Positions 1-8,213 of a stretch of DNA of 64,000 nt are shown here, in pieces. The notes under the pieces were generated by a model. It saw nothing but the letters and a program-made list of their open reading frames with translations, was not told the origin of the DNA and ran no database searches. The stretch is taken from the NCBI RefSeq assembly GCF_014904755.1, contig NZ_JACZFQ010000079.1, positions 47,832-111,831 of the forward strand, read 5' to 3'. The position numbers and the translations under genes were made by a program. Positions within the stretch are counted from its first letter, which is position 1. Each line of letters starts with the position of its first letter. This DNA comes from Neoluteolibacter marinus. Its GTDB lineage: Bacteria; Verrucomicrobiota; Verrucomicrobiia; Verrucomicrobiales; Akkermansiaceae.

Positions 1-542
1 GCGAAGGTCATCACCGTGTAGATGATCGCCGGGATCGCCTCGACGCCGAGCATCAGGCGCCAGGCGTTGTCGCCGGTCTTCGCCAGCAGGGCATTCGACA
101 GGAAGGCGACGAGGATACCGAAGACGATGTTGAACTGGAACATCCCGGCCAGCCGCCCGCGTTTGTCCGGCGGGGAGATTTCGGAAATATAGAGCGGGGC
201 GGCGACGGTGCTGATGCCCACCCCGAGTCCGCCGATGAAGCGGGCGAGGATGAAGGAATAAACTTCCGGCGCGAAGGCGGACCCGATCGCGGAGACGAAG
301 TAGAGCAGGCCGATCCACAACAGTGTCTTCTTCCGGCCGAAGCGCTCGGTGGGCCATCCGCCGACCAGGGCGCCGATCACCGTGCCATAGAGCGCGGCAC
401 CCATCGCGACGCCGTGGAGGATACTGTCGAGCCCCCAGAGTTTTTGGATGGTTTGTTCCGCGCCGGAAATGACCACGGTGTCGAATCCGAACAGGAAGCC
501 GGCGAGGGCGGAGGTCAGGGACCAGAAGAACAGTTTATTCAT
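1..542 (-). CDS. Sugar porter (MFS) transporter, 3' part cut off by window edge
   Basis: Inner-membrane sugar uptake protein of the major facilitator superfamily, sugar porter family (XylE/GalP-like). Reading from an ATG at 542, the N-terminus MNKLFFWSLTSALAGFLFGF is a first membrane helix with the family's GxxFGFD pattern. Then come the GRKKTLL loop between helices 2 and 3 and the diagnostic segment PLYISEISPPDKRGR, followed by a further helix. About 180 residues are visible; a complete family member has roughly 450-500, so the rest lies left of base 1. The gene starts 29 bases after the stop of a GntR-type regulator on the same strand, so the two are probably one operon and the regulator probably senses the imported sugar. 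The family is clear; the substrate is not. Confidence 0.9.
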   Translation of the reverse strand, partial: MNKLFFWSLTSALAGFLFGFDTVVISGAEQTIQKLWGLDSILHGVAMGAALYGTVIGALVGGWPTERFGRKKTLLWIGLLYFVSAIGSAFAPEVYSFILARFIGGLGVGISTVAAPLYISEISPPDKRGRLAGMFQFNIVFGILVAFLSNALLAKTGDNAWRLMLGVEAIPAIIYTVMTF

Positions 543-571
543 GGGTTTTGCTTGGGTCTTGAGAACGGGTG

Positions 572-1669
572 TCAGCGGAATTCCTTTCCGAATCCCGCGG
601 TCGAGTCGCGGACGACGAGGGTGCCCTCGGCGCGGATCTCGCGGGCGGGCAGGTCGGGCCGGGCGAGGCGCGTCGACATGGCATGGTAGGCCAGGCGGCC
701 GATCTCCTCGACCGGCTGGCGGACGCTGGTCAGCGCCGGTCGCAGCAGCTTGGCGTAGCGCACGTCGTCGAAGGACCCCACGATGAGGTCGCCGGGGACC
801 TGGAAGCCGAGCTCGCGGAGCGACTGCAGCAGTTCCCCGGCGGTGATGTCATTGGCGCAGGCGACGGCGGTCGGCTCCTTGCGCCATTTCGCGGTCAGCT
901 TGCGGAGCTCCTTCAGGTCGCCCGGCTCGACGAAGCGGGTGGGCGAGGCACCGCCGATCAGGTCATGGTCGAACATCGCGCCGATGATCCCGTTGTGCCG
1001 CTGGCGCACCGTGGCGGCGGAACCGGGCCGGGCGAGGAACTCAATCCGGCGCGCCCCGCGGGCGATCAGGTGGCTGCCGAGCGCGTGGCCGGAGCGATAG
1101 TTCTGCAGGCCGACCAGATCGAGTTCGCTGCGGCCGGGGTAGGGCAGGTAGTCGCGGTCGAGCAGGACCACCGGGATGCCGGCGGCGGCGAGTTCGCTGA
1201 TGATCGCGCGGTTGGCCTCCCCGGTATTCTCGTCCAGTTCGACCGGCGCGAAGAAGACCCCGTCGACCCCGTCGCGGATCAAGCGGCGGCAGGTTGTCAG
1301 CAGGTCGGGGCTGTCGGAGGCACCGCTGCTCAGGCGCAGGATGCAGCCGTCGCGCTCCGCCTCGGCGGCGATGGCGGCGCAGGTCGGTTCGAAGATTTCC
1401 GTGTGGCCGATGCCGTGCACGAGCAGGCCGAAGGTGCCCTGGTTGCCGGGCGCCCGGGTCTTGGCGCTGCGGCTCACGAAGGAGCCGGAGCCGGCGCGCC
1501 GGAAGATCATGCCCTGGGCCTCCAGCAGGTTGAGCGCACGGGCCGCGGTGGGGCGGGAGGTCTTGAAGCGTTCCGCCAGCTCGACCTCGGTGGGAAGCCG
1601 GTCGCCTGCCGCCAGTTCACCGCGGGTGATCAGGTCGTGCAGGTGATCGTAGACGCGCTTGTGCTTCAT
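572..1669 (-). CDS. GntR-type DNA-binding / LacI-type sensor regulator
   Basis: Transcription regulator with an N-terminal GntR winged helix (residues 1-65; SRPTAARALNLLEAQGM is the recognition region) joined to a periplasmic-binding-protein-like sensor (about 80-365; IPVVLLDRD, VACANDITAGELL, IVGSFDDVRYAKLL). This is the architecture of AraR-like sugar regulators. I chose the ATG at 1669 because homology to the GntR domain begins there; an in-frame GTG at 1708 would add 13 unremarkable residues. It lies just upstream of the sugar porter and divergent from a second regulator of the same build, so local or auto-regulation through the shared 1670-1931 intergenic region is likely. The family is secure; the effector is unknown. 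Confidence 0.9.
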   Translation of the reverse strand: MKHKRVYDHLHDLITRGELAAGDRLPTEVELAERFKTSRPTAARALNLLEAQGMIFRRAGSGSFVSRSAKTRAPGNQGTFGLLVHGIGHTEIFEPTCAAIAAEAERDGCILRLSSGASDSPDLLTTCRRLIRDGVDGVFFAPVELDENTGEANRAIISELAAAGIPVVLLDRDYLPYPGRSELDLVGLQNYRSGHALGSHLIARGARRIEFLARPGSAATVRQRHNGIIGAMFDHDLIGGASPTRFVEPGDLKELRKLTAKWRKEPTAVACANDITAGELLQSLRELGFQVPGDLIVGSFDDVRYAKLLRPALTSVRQPVEEIGRLAYHAMSTRLARPDLPAREIRAEGTLVVRDSTAGFGKEFR

Positions 1670-1728
1670 CGTGTGCCGGGGTGAGGGAGCGGCAGATTGA
1701 CAATTCACGATGAAATGAAAAGAAAATG

Positions 1729-1870
1729 ATCAGTCACACGGGTTCCTGTCGTAAAAGCCGCGAACCGACGTCGGTCCGCTGGAAGTTGTTCAAATCGCCT
1801 GCAATTGCCTATTTTCTCGGTCCAAGGGCCTCGAAGAAGTCAGATCTGACAAAGGGATGAAATGACTGAT
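1729..1870. promoter_or_regulatory. Divergent control region with short perfect palindromes
   Basis: The space between the two GntR-type regulators holds two perfect 12-base palindromes, ACCGACGTCGGT at 1764-1775 and GTCAGATCTGAC at 1839-1850. The 8-mer ATCAGTCA (1729-1736) recurs as its exact inverse TGACTGAT (1863-1870), so the region is roughly symmetric and faces both genes. These are plausible operators for the dimeric regulators on either side. Assignment to a particular regulator is inference. Confidence 0.45.
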
Positions 1871-1931
1871 TTGTCGCAAATGATAAACAGATTGACGGCG
1901 GTATTGAATGTGATTGTTTCTCATTAAACCC

Positions 1932-3092
1932 ATGGAGTCCCCGAAAAATCCCAGTGTGCGGTTTCCCGAGATCGCCGGGCAGCTGCGCGACGAAGTGTTG
2001 TCCGGCCGCTACGGCGTGGAGGGCAGGATGCCGAGCGAGGCGCAGTTGGTGCGGCGCTTCGGGGTTTCGCGGCCGACCGTCGCACGGGCCTTGCGGGTGC
2101 TGGCTGACGAAGGGTTGGTGGAGCGGCGGGCCGGATCCGGCACCTTCGCTCGCAAGGCGCCCAAGGAGGGGCCCGCAAGCAAGCTCCTGGCCCTGTTGGT
2201 GCCCGGGTTGGGGAATACCGAGATTTTCCAGCACATCTGTGGCGAGATCGCCAGCCTCGCGCGGATGCACGACTACGGGTTGGTGTGGGGCGGATCCGAC
2301 CAGCCGCAGGGCGACCCGGATCTGAGCCTGCGCCAGGCCGAGCAGCTGTGCCGGCAGTTCATCGAGCGCAAGGTCGCGGGGGTTTTCTTCGCCCCGCGGG
2401 AGCTGGTGAAGGGCAAGGAAGAGGCCAACCGGGCGATGGCGGAAATGCTCCGCGAGTCCGGGATCCCGGTGGTCCTGCTCGACCGCGACCTCGCGGCCTT
2501 TCCATCTCGCAGCGACTTCGACCTGGTCGGAATCGACAACGTCGCCGGCGGCTTCCTGCTCGCCGAGCACCTCCTGAAGTTGGGGTGCACGCGGATTCAC
2601 TTCGTCGCGCGTCCGCTGTCCGCGCCCACGGTGGAGGCCCGCATTGCCGGGGTCCGCGAAGCCCTCGCACGGTGGAAGGTGAAGCCCGACCCGAACTGGA
2701 TCCACATCGGGGAAATGGAGGACCGCAAGTTCCTCCGCAGCCTCACCGGGCCGCTCCGGCCGGAAGCCTACGTCTGTGCCAACGACCACACCGCGGCCCT
2801 GCTGTCGCGCGAGCTGCACCGCTGCCACATCCGGGTCCCCAACGAGGTCCGGGTCGTCGGCTTCGACGATGTGAAGTTCGCGACCCTCGTGTCGCCGGCG
2901 CTGACCACCATCCAGCAACCGTGCCGGGAGATCGCATTGACGGCATTCCGGACCATGATGGACCGCTTGTCGGATGCCAGCCATCCCGCCTGCCACCTCT
3001 CGCTGGCACCCCGCCTCGTCGTCAGGGATTCCTGCGGTGCCTACGTCCGGCACGAGAAGCCGGCCGCATCGGAGTATTCGTTTGCCAGTTAG
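1932..3092 (+). CDS. GntR-type DNA-binding / LacI-type sensor regulator (paralog)
   Basis: Second regulator with the same two-part build: GntR winged helix (about residues 8-78; SRPTVARALRVLADEGLV) and periplasmic-binding-like sensor (about 85-370; IPVVLLDRDLAAFPSRSDFD, CANDHTAALL, VVGFDDVKFATL). Stretches of the sensor match the divergent neighbour closely, so the two look like products of one duplication. The ATG at 1932 is preferred over an upstream TTG at 1914. No transported substrate or enzyme gene follows it directly; the next feature is a tRNA on the other strand. It may act on the divergent transporter operon or on distant genes. Confidence 0.88.
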   Translation: MESPKNPSVRFPEIAGQLRDEVLSGRYGVEGRMPSEAQLVRRFGVSRPTVARALRVLADEGLVERRAGSGTFARKAPKEGPASKLLALLVPGLGNTEIFQHICGEIASLARMHDYGLVWGGSDQPQGDPDLSLRQAEQLCRQFIERKVAGVFFAPRELVKGKEEANRAMAEMLRESGIPVVLLDRDLAAFPSRSDFDLVGIDNVAGGFLLAEHLLKLGCTRIHFVARPLSAPTVEARIAGVREALARWKVKPDPNWIHIGEMEDRKFLRSLTGPLRPEAYVCANDHTAALLSRELHRCHIRVPNEVRVVGFDDVKFATLVSPALTTIQQPCREIALTAFRTMMDRLSDASHPACHLSLAPRLVVRDSCGAYVRHEKPAASEYSFAS

Positions 3093-3302
3093 TCCTTGGT
3101 GTCTGCGACCTTGGCAGAAGATGTTCCTGTGCGCCAAAACGATCGAGTTTCCGCTATGGCAAGACGCAGAACGTCAGCTGCGAAAAAGAAGGCTGGCGAT
3201 CGTCAGGGGTGGAAGCAAAGCAGTCTCATCCCATTCAGTTCAAAATCGCGAGGGACGGCGAAGCCGCAGGACCCGGGGGAACGAAGATCCAGCAATTGAA
3301 GC

Positions 3303-3377
3303 TGGAGGCGGAGGTGGGAATCGAACCCACGAATAGCGGTTTTGCAAACCGATGCCTTACCACTTGGCTACTCCGCC
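3303..3377 (-). tRNA. tRNA-Cys (anticodon GCA)
   Basis: On the minus strand the sequence folds as a cloverleaf. The acceptor GGCGGAG (bases 3371-3377) pairs with CTCCGCC (3307-3313), the D arm contains AAGTGGTAAGG, the anticodon loop is TTGCAAA with anticodon GCA, and the T arm contains GGTTCGAATCCC. A CCA end is encoded at 3303-3305. It stands alone between a regulator gene and a rhodanese gene. Confidence 0.95.
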
Positions 3378-3513
3378 GTGACGCTCAGCGCGTGCGGGGG
3401 GGATTCCGTAAGTCGCGGGCGCGAGGCTGTCAATGCCGGGATTTCCTTGATTCCCCGGTGATGACGCGGTTCCCGGGGGGATCGTGCCTGGCCGCGCCCG
3501 CTCGCCGGGGGAT

Positions 3514-3975
3514 TCACTCGACGGGCAAGCCGGCGCCTTTCCATTCCGCGAAGCCGCCCTCGAGAACCGAGACGTCGTGGCCGAGCGCGACCAGTTGCTT
3601 CGCGACGGTCTTGGCATCGGGGCAGTCGGCATCGGTGCAATAGATCACCACAGGGGTGCCGGCGGACTCGGCGGCGCGGATTTCCTCCTCGTGCTGCGGC
3701 AGACCGCGCTTGAAGTCGCGGCGCGGCCACGAGATGGCGCCGGGGATGGCGCCGAACGACGACACGAATGCCGGCCGGGCGTCGTAAATCAGGACCGAGC
3801 CGGTCTGCTGGCGGGTGAAAAGCTTGTCGAGAGGCATGGCCGTCAGTTCGCCGGGGGACGGGGCGGTGCGGACGACGGTCGGCGCCGGCCGCGGCGCGGG
3901 GACGACCGGCGGTTCCGGGGCGGGCCTCTGGCAGGCGGTGAACAGAAGGGCGACGAGGAGGCAAGCGCGCGGCAT
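3514..3975 (-). CDS. Rhodanese-like lipoprotein
   Basis: Predicted lipoprotein of 153 residues. The start at 3975 gives a short signal peptide with lipobox LFTAC (Cys15), then a Pro/Ala-rich linker and a single rhodanese domain (about residues 50-150). The domain shows the expected IYDARPAF and PGAISWPRRDF strands and an active-site region YCTDADCPDAK with the catalytic cysteine. Rhodanese domains carry a cysteine persulfide; the substrate is not predictable. An upstream extension of the frame into the neighbour's promoter is unlikely to be translated. It diverges from the secreted phosphatase/nuclease-like gene at 4103. Confidence 0.85.
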   Translation of the reverse strand: MPRACLLVALLFTACQRPAPEPPVVPAPRPAPTVVRTAPSPGELTAMPLDKLFTRQQTGSVLIYDARPAFVSSFGAIPGAISWPRRDFKRGLPQHEEEIRAAESAGTPVVIYCTDADCPDAKTVAKQLVALGHDVSVLEGGFAEWKGAGLPVE

Positions 3976-4102
3976 CACGGGCGGATTCCATCGTCTCCCT
4001 TCCCACACCGCAAATCCGAATCGTCCGGAGTGCCGTCGCGGCGGTGGATTTTCGCGGGTCGCCAGCGGCATTCGTTCTGCTACGTTGGCGACGATCCGCG
4101 TC

Positions 4103-6820
4103 ATGTTGAAACCCATCCTGCTGTTCCTCGCCGCGCTGGCCCCGGCCGGTGCCGTGGAGATCCGTGTGGCAACGTTCAACGTCGGCGCCCACTTCACGCA
4201 GAGCTCGGGCGGGGTTTACTATCCGGAATTCGGCCTCGGTGATCCGGGGACGCCCGATCATGAAACGGTGAAGCAGATCCTGGCGCGGATCGATGCCGAC
4301 GTGGTGGCGCTGCAGGAAATCGACTCGGCCGACATGTCGGGTAGTCCGAACGATGTGGCGGCCCTCGCGGCCAGCCTGGCCTACCCGTATGTGCACGTCG
4401 CGACCTACTCGGCGTCGGGCGGCTTGTCGGGATCCTTCGACACCGACCTGAGGGTGGCCTTCCTGTCCCGGTTCCCGTACCTGTTGGCATCGGAAATCCG
4501 CTCGCCGGCCGGGGCGAAGGAACTCACCCGGCTGCCGGCAGTGGTAAAGGTCGATGTCCCGGGGACCGATCGCGACCCGGTGCTGGTCACCGCGCATCTC
4601 AAGCCGGGGGGCAGCACCGATCGGTTCCGCCGGGGCGTCGAGCTCAAGCGGATCGCCGCCCACGTGGCGGGGATGGGCCTGACCGGGAACGACAACTTCA
4701 TCGTCACCGGTGACTTCAATCTCAACCCGAACTACGGCAACACCACCTATCAATCCCTTCCGTCGAGCTTGCCAAGCACCTACGTGCTGGGCGCGGATTT
4801 CCCGTTTCCGATCACCTACTCGACCAATCCGCTGAGCTACTTTCCCCCGGCCGGGGTGACCCTGCTAGATCCGCGCCAGACCAATGGTTCGCCGGTCACC
4901 TTTCCGGGCGGGAACGGCTATGCCCTGGATGTAATGCTCGTCTCGCCGGCGCTTGCCGGACGTCCGCACGCGGAGGAGGTCTACAACTCGGCGCTCGATA
5001 CCTCGAACAGCATCGGCCTGCCGAAAGCGGGCTCGCCGCTGGCCTCCTCCACGAGTGCCACGGCCTCGGACCACTTCGCGGTTTTCGCGGACCTGGAACT
5101 GGACCAGGACTACTCCGATCTCGGGCTCGCGCTTTCCGCACAGGTGGTGCGTGAAAGCGATCCGCCTGGCACCGCGAGTTTGACGGTCATCCTGCCGGAA
5201 CCGGCGGTTTCCAACGTCACGGTGGACTTCGTCTCGGACGATCCCCGGGCCGTTCCGCAGCAGGCGTCGCTGGTGATTCCCGCCGGGCAAAGCAGTGCGA
5301 CCACGGGGATCGTGACCACCCGCGACTTCCTGCCGTCGGGCAGCGGGGCGGTGACGTTTTCCGCGACCACGGGCGGCTTCGACGGGGCCGAGGCGATCCT
5401 CAACGTGCTGGACGTCGACGGGCCCTATGTCTTCACCGTGGCCGGCGAAACGGTGGCAGAGAACTTCGACGGCTTCGACGGTGCCCATGACCCAGCCTCG
5501 TGGTCGACGGCGGGGGGCGGCTGGACCGGGATCGACGACGGCTCGTCGCCGCTTTCCGGCGCGCGGGCATACGGTGAGGGAAATGAAGTGGCCTTCGGCT
5601 TCCTCCCGGGGGCCTCGGGAATGGTCGCCGAGGCCCGGTTCATCAACTCCAGCGGGACAACCCTGACAATGCTCGACGTCGCCTATCAGGTGGAACAGTG
5701 GCGGGCGGTGTCCGGCGGCAGCGAGGACACGATCGAGGTCGCCCTGGTGAAAGATGGCGGGATCTTGCCGCTGCCTGATCTCGCGTTCACGGCTTCAACG
5801 ACGCTGCCGACCGGGCCGGTGCCGGGCGGTGCCGCGACCGCGAGGATGCTGCGGGTCCACGGATTGTCGGTCGCCGCGGACGAGGAATTCACGCTGCGCT
5901 TCACCTTCACCCCCGGGCCAGGTTCGGGAGCATTGCCGGCGGACGTCTTCGTGAACGAGTTTCACTACGACAACGATAGTACCGATAGCGGCGAGTTCGT
6001 CGAAATCGCGGTCGGGCCGGGATTTGCCGGGAATCCCGCCGAGGTCGAACTCGTGCTCTACAACGGCAGCAACGGCGAGGTCTATGATGCCGGTCAGCAT
6101 TTCCTCAGCTCCTTCACGGAAGGGGCGACGACCGCCTCGGGGCACCGTTTGTTCTCGAAGCTGATCGCGGGGATCCAGAACGGCTCGCCCGATGGCTTCG
6201 CGGTCACGGTGAACGGTGTCGTCACGAGTTTCCTCTCGTATGAAGGCAGCTTCACCGCAAGCAACGGGCCGGCGAATGGCATGACGTCGACCGACATCGG
6301 GGTCGCGCAGGGAACCAGTGAACCCGTGGGGACGAATGCCCTGGGCCTGAGCGGTTCGGGCGGAAGCGCGGCCGACTTTAGCTGGATGAAGTTCACCGGT
6401 GTGGAACACAGCCGGGGACAACCGAACCAGGGGCAAAGCTTCATTTTGCCGGGATTGCCCGCGCAGGGCCTGGCGATCGACGACCTCAGCGTCACCTTCG
6501 TGGCCGACCGGGATCTCGACGGACTTGCAGACGATGAGGATCCGGACGACGACAACGACGGCATGGCCGACGGCGATGAGATCGCCTTCGGGACCGACCC
6601 GCTGGACGCCGGGTCGGTGTTCAGGGTGGAGTTGGTGACCACGCCGGACGGCTTCGCGCTGGCTTTCCCGGGTGCAGCAGGGGTCACCTACACGATCGAG
6701 TGGTGCGACGACCTCGAGTCGTGGGACCATTCCGCCGAAGTGCCGGGGGAAGGGGCGCCGGCGGTGTTCGTGCTGCCCGAAACCGGGCGCTTGTTCGCGA
6801 GGATCCGGGCGGGTGGATGA
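4103..6820 (+). CDS. Secreted endonuclease/exonuclease/phosphatase-family multidomain protein
   Basis: Protein of 905 residues with signal peptide MLKPILLFLAALAPAGA. Residues about 20-330 form an endonuclease/exonuclease/phosphatase (DNase I-like) domain with RVATFNVG, DVVALQEID, TAHLKPGG, TGDFNLNP and the C-terminal ASDHFAVFAD catalytic pair. Next comes a Calx-beta-like region (about 340-440). A lamin-tail-like segment follows around 610-690 (VNEFHYDNDSTDSGEFVEI), then a thrombospondin type-3 calcium stretch DLDGLADDEDPDDDNDG around 805. The C-terminal module (about 835-905) recurs in other secreted proteins here. It is probably an extracellular nuclease or phosphodiesterase; substrate unknown. 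The start was chosen for the signal peptide; an open extension upstream overlaps the divergent promoter. Confidence 0.85.
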   Translation: MLKPILLFLAALAPAGAVEIRVATFNVGAHFTQSSGGVYYPEFGLGDPGTPDHETVKQILARIDADVVALQEIDSADMSGSPNDVAALAASLAYPYVHVATYSASGGLSGSFDTDLRVAFLSRFPYLLASEIRSPAGAKELTRLPAVVKVDVPGTDRDPVLVTAHLKPGGSTDRFRRGVELKRIAAHVAGMGLTGNDNFIVTGDFNLNPNYGNTTYQSLPSSLPSTYVLGADFPFPITYSTNPLSYFPPAGVTLLDPRQTNGSPVTFPGGNGYALDVMLVSPALAGRPHAEEVYNSALDTSNSIGLPKAGSPLASSTSATASDHFAVFADLELDQDYSDLGLALSAQVVRESDPPGTASLTVILPEPAVSNVTVDFVSDDPRAVPQQASLVIPAGQSSATTGIVTTRDFLPSGSGAVTFSATTGGFDGAEAILNVLDVDGPYVFTVAGETVAENFDGFDGAHDPASWSTAGGGWTGIDDGSSPLSGARAYGEGNEVAFGFLPGASGMVAEARFINSSGTTLTMLDVAYQVEQWRAVSGGSEDTIEVALVKDGGILPLPDLAFTASTTLPTGPVPGGAATARMLRVHGLSVAADEEFTLRFTFTPGPGSGALPADVFVNEFHYDNDSTDSGEFVEIAVGPGFAGNPAEVELVLYNGSNGEVYDAGQHFLSSFTEGATTASGHRLFSKLIAGIQNGSPDGFAVTVNGVVTSFLSYEGSFTASNGPANGMTSTDIGVAQGTSEPVGTNALGLSGSGGSAADFSWMKFTGVEHSRGQPNQGQSFILPGLPAQGLAIDDLSVTFVADRDLDGLADDEDPDDDNDGMADGDEIAFGTDPLDAGSVFRVELVTTPDGFALAFPGAAGVTYTIEWCDDLESWDHSAEVPGEGAPAVFVLPETGRLFARIRAGG

Positions 6821-6887
6821 AGTGTCGATGTTGTCACCGGTCTCGGTGCTGGCACTCCGGCGTGCCGCCGGTTAGGAATGCCGGCCA

Positions 6888-8213
6888 GTGAGCAAATCTT
6901 CGTGGCGCGGCCGAATCACCCACTTCCTGGATGGCAGCCCGGTCGCGCTGGCAATCTACACGTCGATCGCCTCCTTTTCGGCCTACTTCAGCATGTATGC
7001 CTTCCGCAAGCCGTTCACCGCGGCGACCTACGCGGAGGTGCCGCTGGCGCTGGAAGTGAGCGGACGGGTGATCGAGCCGAAGACGCTGTTCGTGATCGCC
7101 CAGATCATCGGCTACTGCCTGTCGAAGTACCTGGGCGCGCGGGTGTGCCCGCAGGTGCCCCACCGGCGCCTCGGCCTGGCCTTGATGGCGGCGATCCTGT
7201 TCGCGCTGTTTTCCTTGTTGCTGTTCGCGGTCCTGCCGGCGCCGCTGAAGGTCGCGGCGATCTGTCTCAACGGGCTGCCGCTGGGTCTGGTCTGGGGATT
7301 TGTCGTCCGCTACCTGGAAGGCCGGCGGACCTCGGAGCTGTTGCTGGCGGCCTTGTCCTGTTCCTTCATCCTCTCCAGCGGGGAGGTCAAGCGGGTGGGC
7401 TTGATGTTGATGAATGCCGGGGTGCCGGAGTTCTGGATGCCGTTCGTGGCCGGGGCGCTGTTCCTGCCGCTGTTCGCGCTGTCGGTCGGCTTGCTGGCCC
7501 TGCTTCCCGCGCCGAGCGCGGCGGACGAGGCGCTGAGGTCGAAGCGGGTCACGATGGACCGCAGCAGCCGCCACGCCTTCATCCGGCGCTTCCTGCCGGG
7601 GCTGGTGCCACTGTGCCTGGCGTATTTCTGCCTCACCGCCTACCGCGACTTCCGCGACAACTACCAGGCCGACATTTTCCTGGAGATGGGGATCTCCGAT
7701 CCCGCCGCATTCTCCCGCACCGAGCGGCCCATCGCCTTCCTGGTGCTGCTGGTGCTCGCGCTGATTTTCATGATCCGCAACAACCGGGCGGGCCTCGTGG
7801 TGACCTACCTGGTGATGATTAGCGGCCTGGTTCTGATGGGCGGCTCGACGTTCCTGTTCGACCGCGGCCGGCTCGGGGGCGAGATGTGGATGATCGCAAC
7901 CGGCCTGGGCGCCTACCTGGCTTATGTGCCTTTCGGCAGCGTGCTGTTCGACCGGACCATCGCGGTGACGCGCTTCGCCGGAACCGCGGTCTTCGCGATC
8001 TATGTCGCGGACGCCCTCGGTTACACCGGCTCCGTGGCGATCCAGTTGTACAAAGACCTGTTCGCGGGAGGCTCGGCGAAGCTGGAGTTCTTCCACCGGA
8101 TCACCTGCGGGATGGTTCTGGCGGGCATTCCGCTGCTGGGGGCGGCGATGGCCTACTTCGTCCGCCAGGGTCCACCCGCGGCGCCGCTTCAGGGGGTCGA
8201 CAGCCGGAAGTAG
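6888..8213 (+). CDS. DUF5690-like multi-spanning membrane protein (MFS-type fold)
   Basis: Hydrophobic protein of 441 residues with about 12 predicted membrane helices. The N-terminal ASFSAYFSMYAFRKPFTAAT is typical of the DUF5690 family, which resembles major facilitator transporters. The family's function is not established; small-molecule transport is inferred from the fold. The start is a GTG at 6888 behind a weak AGGA. The 3' end overlaps the convergent gene by 25 bases (8189-8213). It follows the nuclease-like gene by 67 bases on the same strand and could be co-transcribed. I am sure it is a membrane protein and moderately sure of the family. Confidence 0.7.
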   Translation: MSKSSWRGRITHFLDGSPVALAIYTSIASFSAYFSMYAFRKPFTAATYAEVPLALEVSGRVIEPKTLFVIAQIIGYCLSKYLGARVCPQVPHRRLGLALMAAILFALFSLLLFAVLPAPLKVAAICLNGLPLGLVWGFVVRYLEGRRTSELLLAALSCSFILSSGEVKRVGLMLMNAGVPEFWMPFVAGALFLPLFALSVGLLALLPAPSAADEALRSKRVTMDRSSRHAFIRRFLPGLVPLCLAYFCLTAYRDFRDNYQADIFLEMGISDPAAFSRTERPIAFLVLLVLALIFMIRNNRAGLVVTYLVMISGLVLMGGSTFLFDRGRLGGEMWMIATGLGAYLAYVPFGSVLFDRTIAVTRFAGTAVFAIYVADALGYTGSVAIQLYKDLFAGGSAKLEFFHRITCGMVLAGIPLLGAAMAYFVRQGPPAAPLQGVDSRK

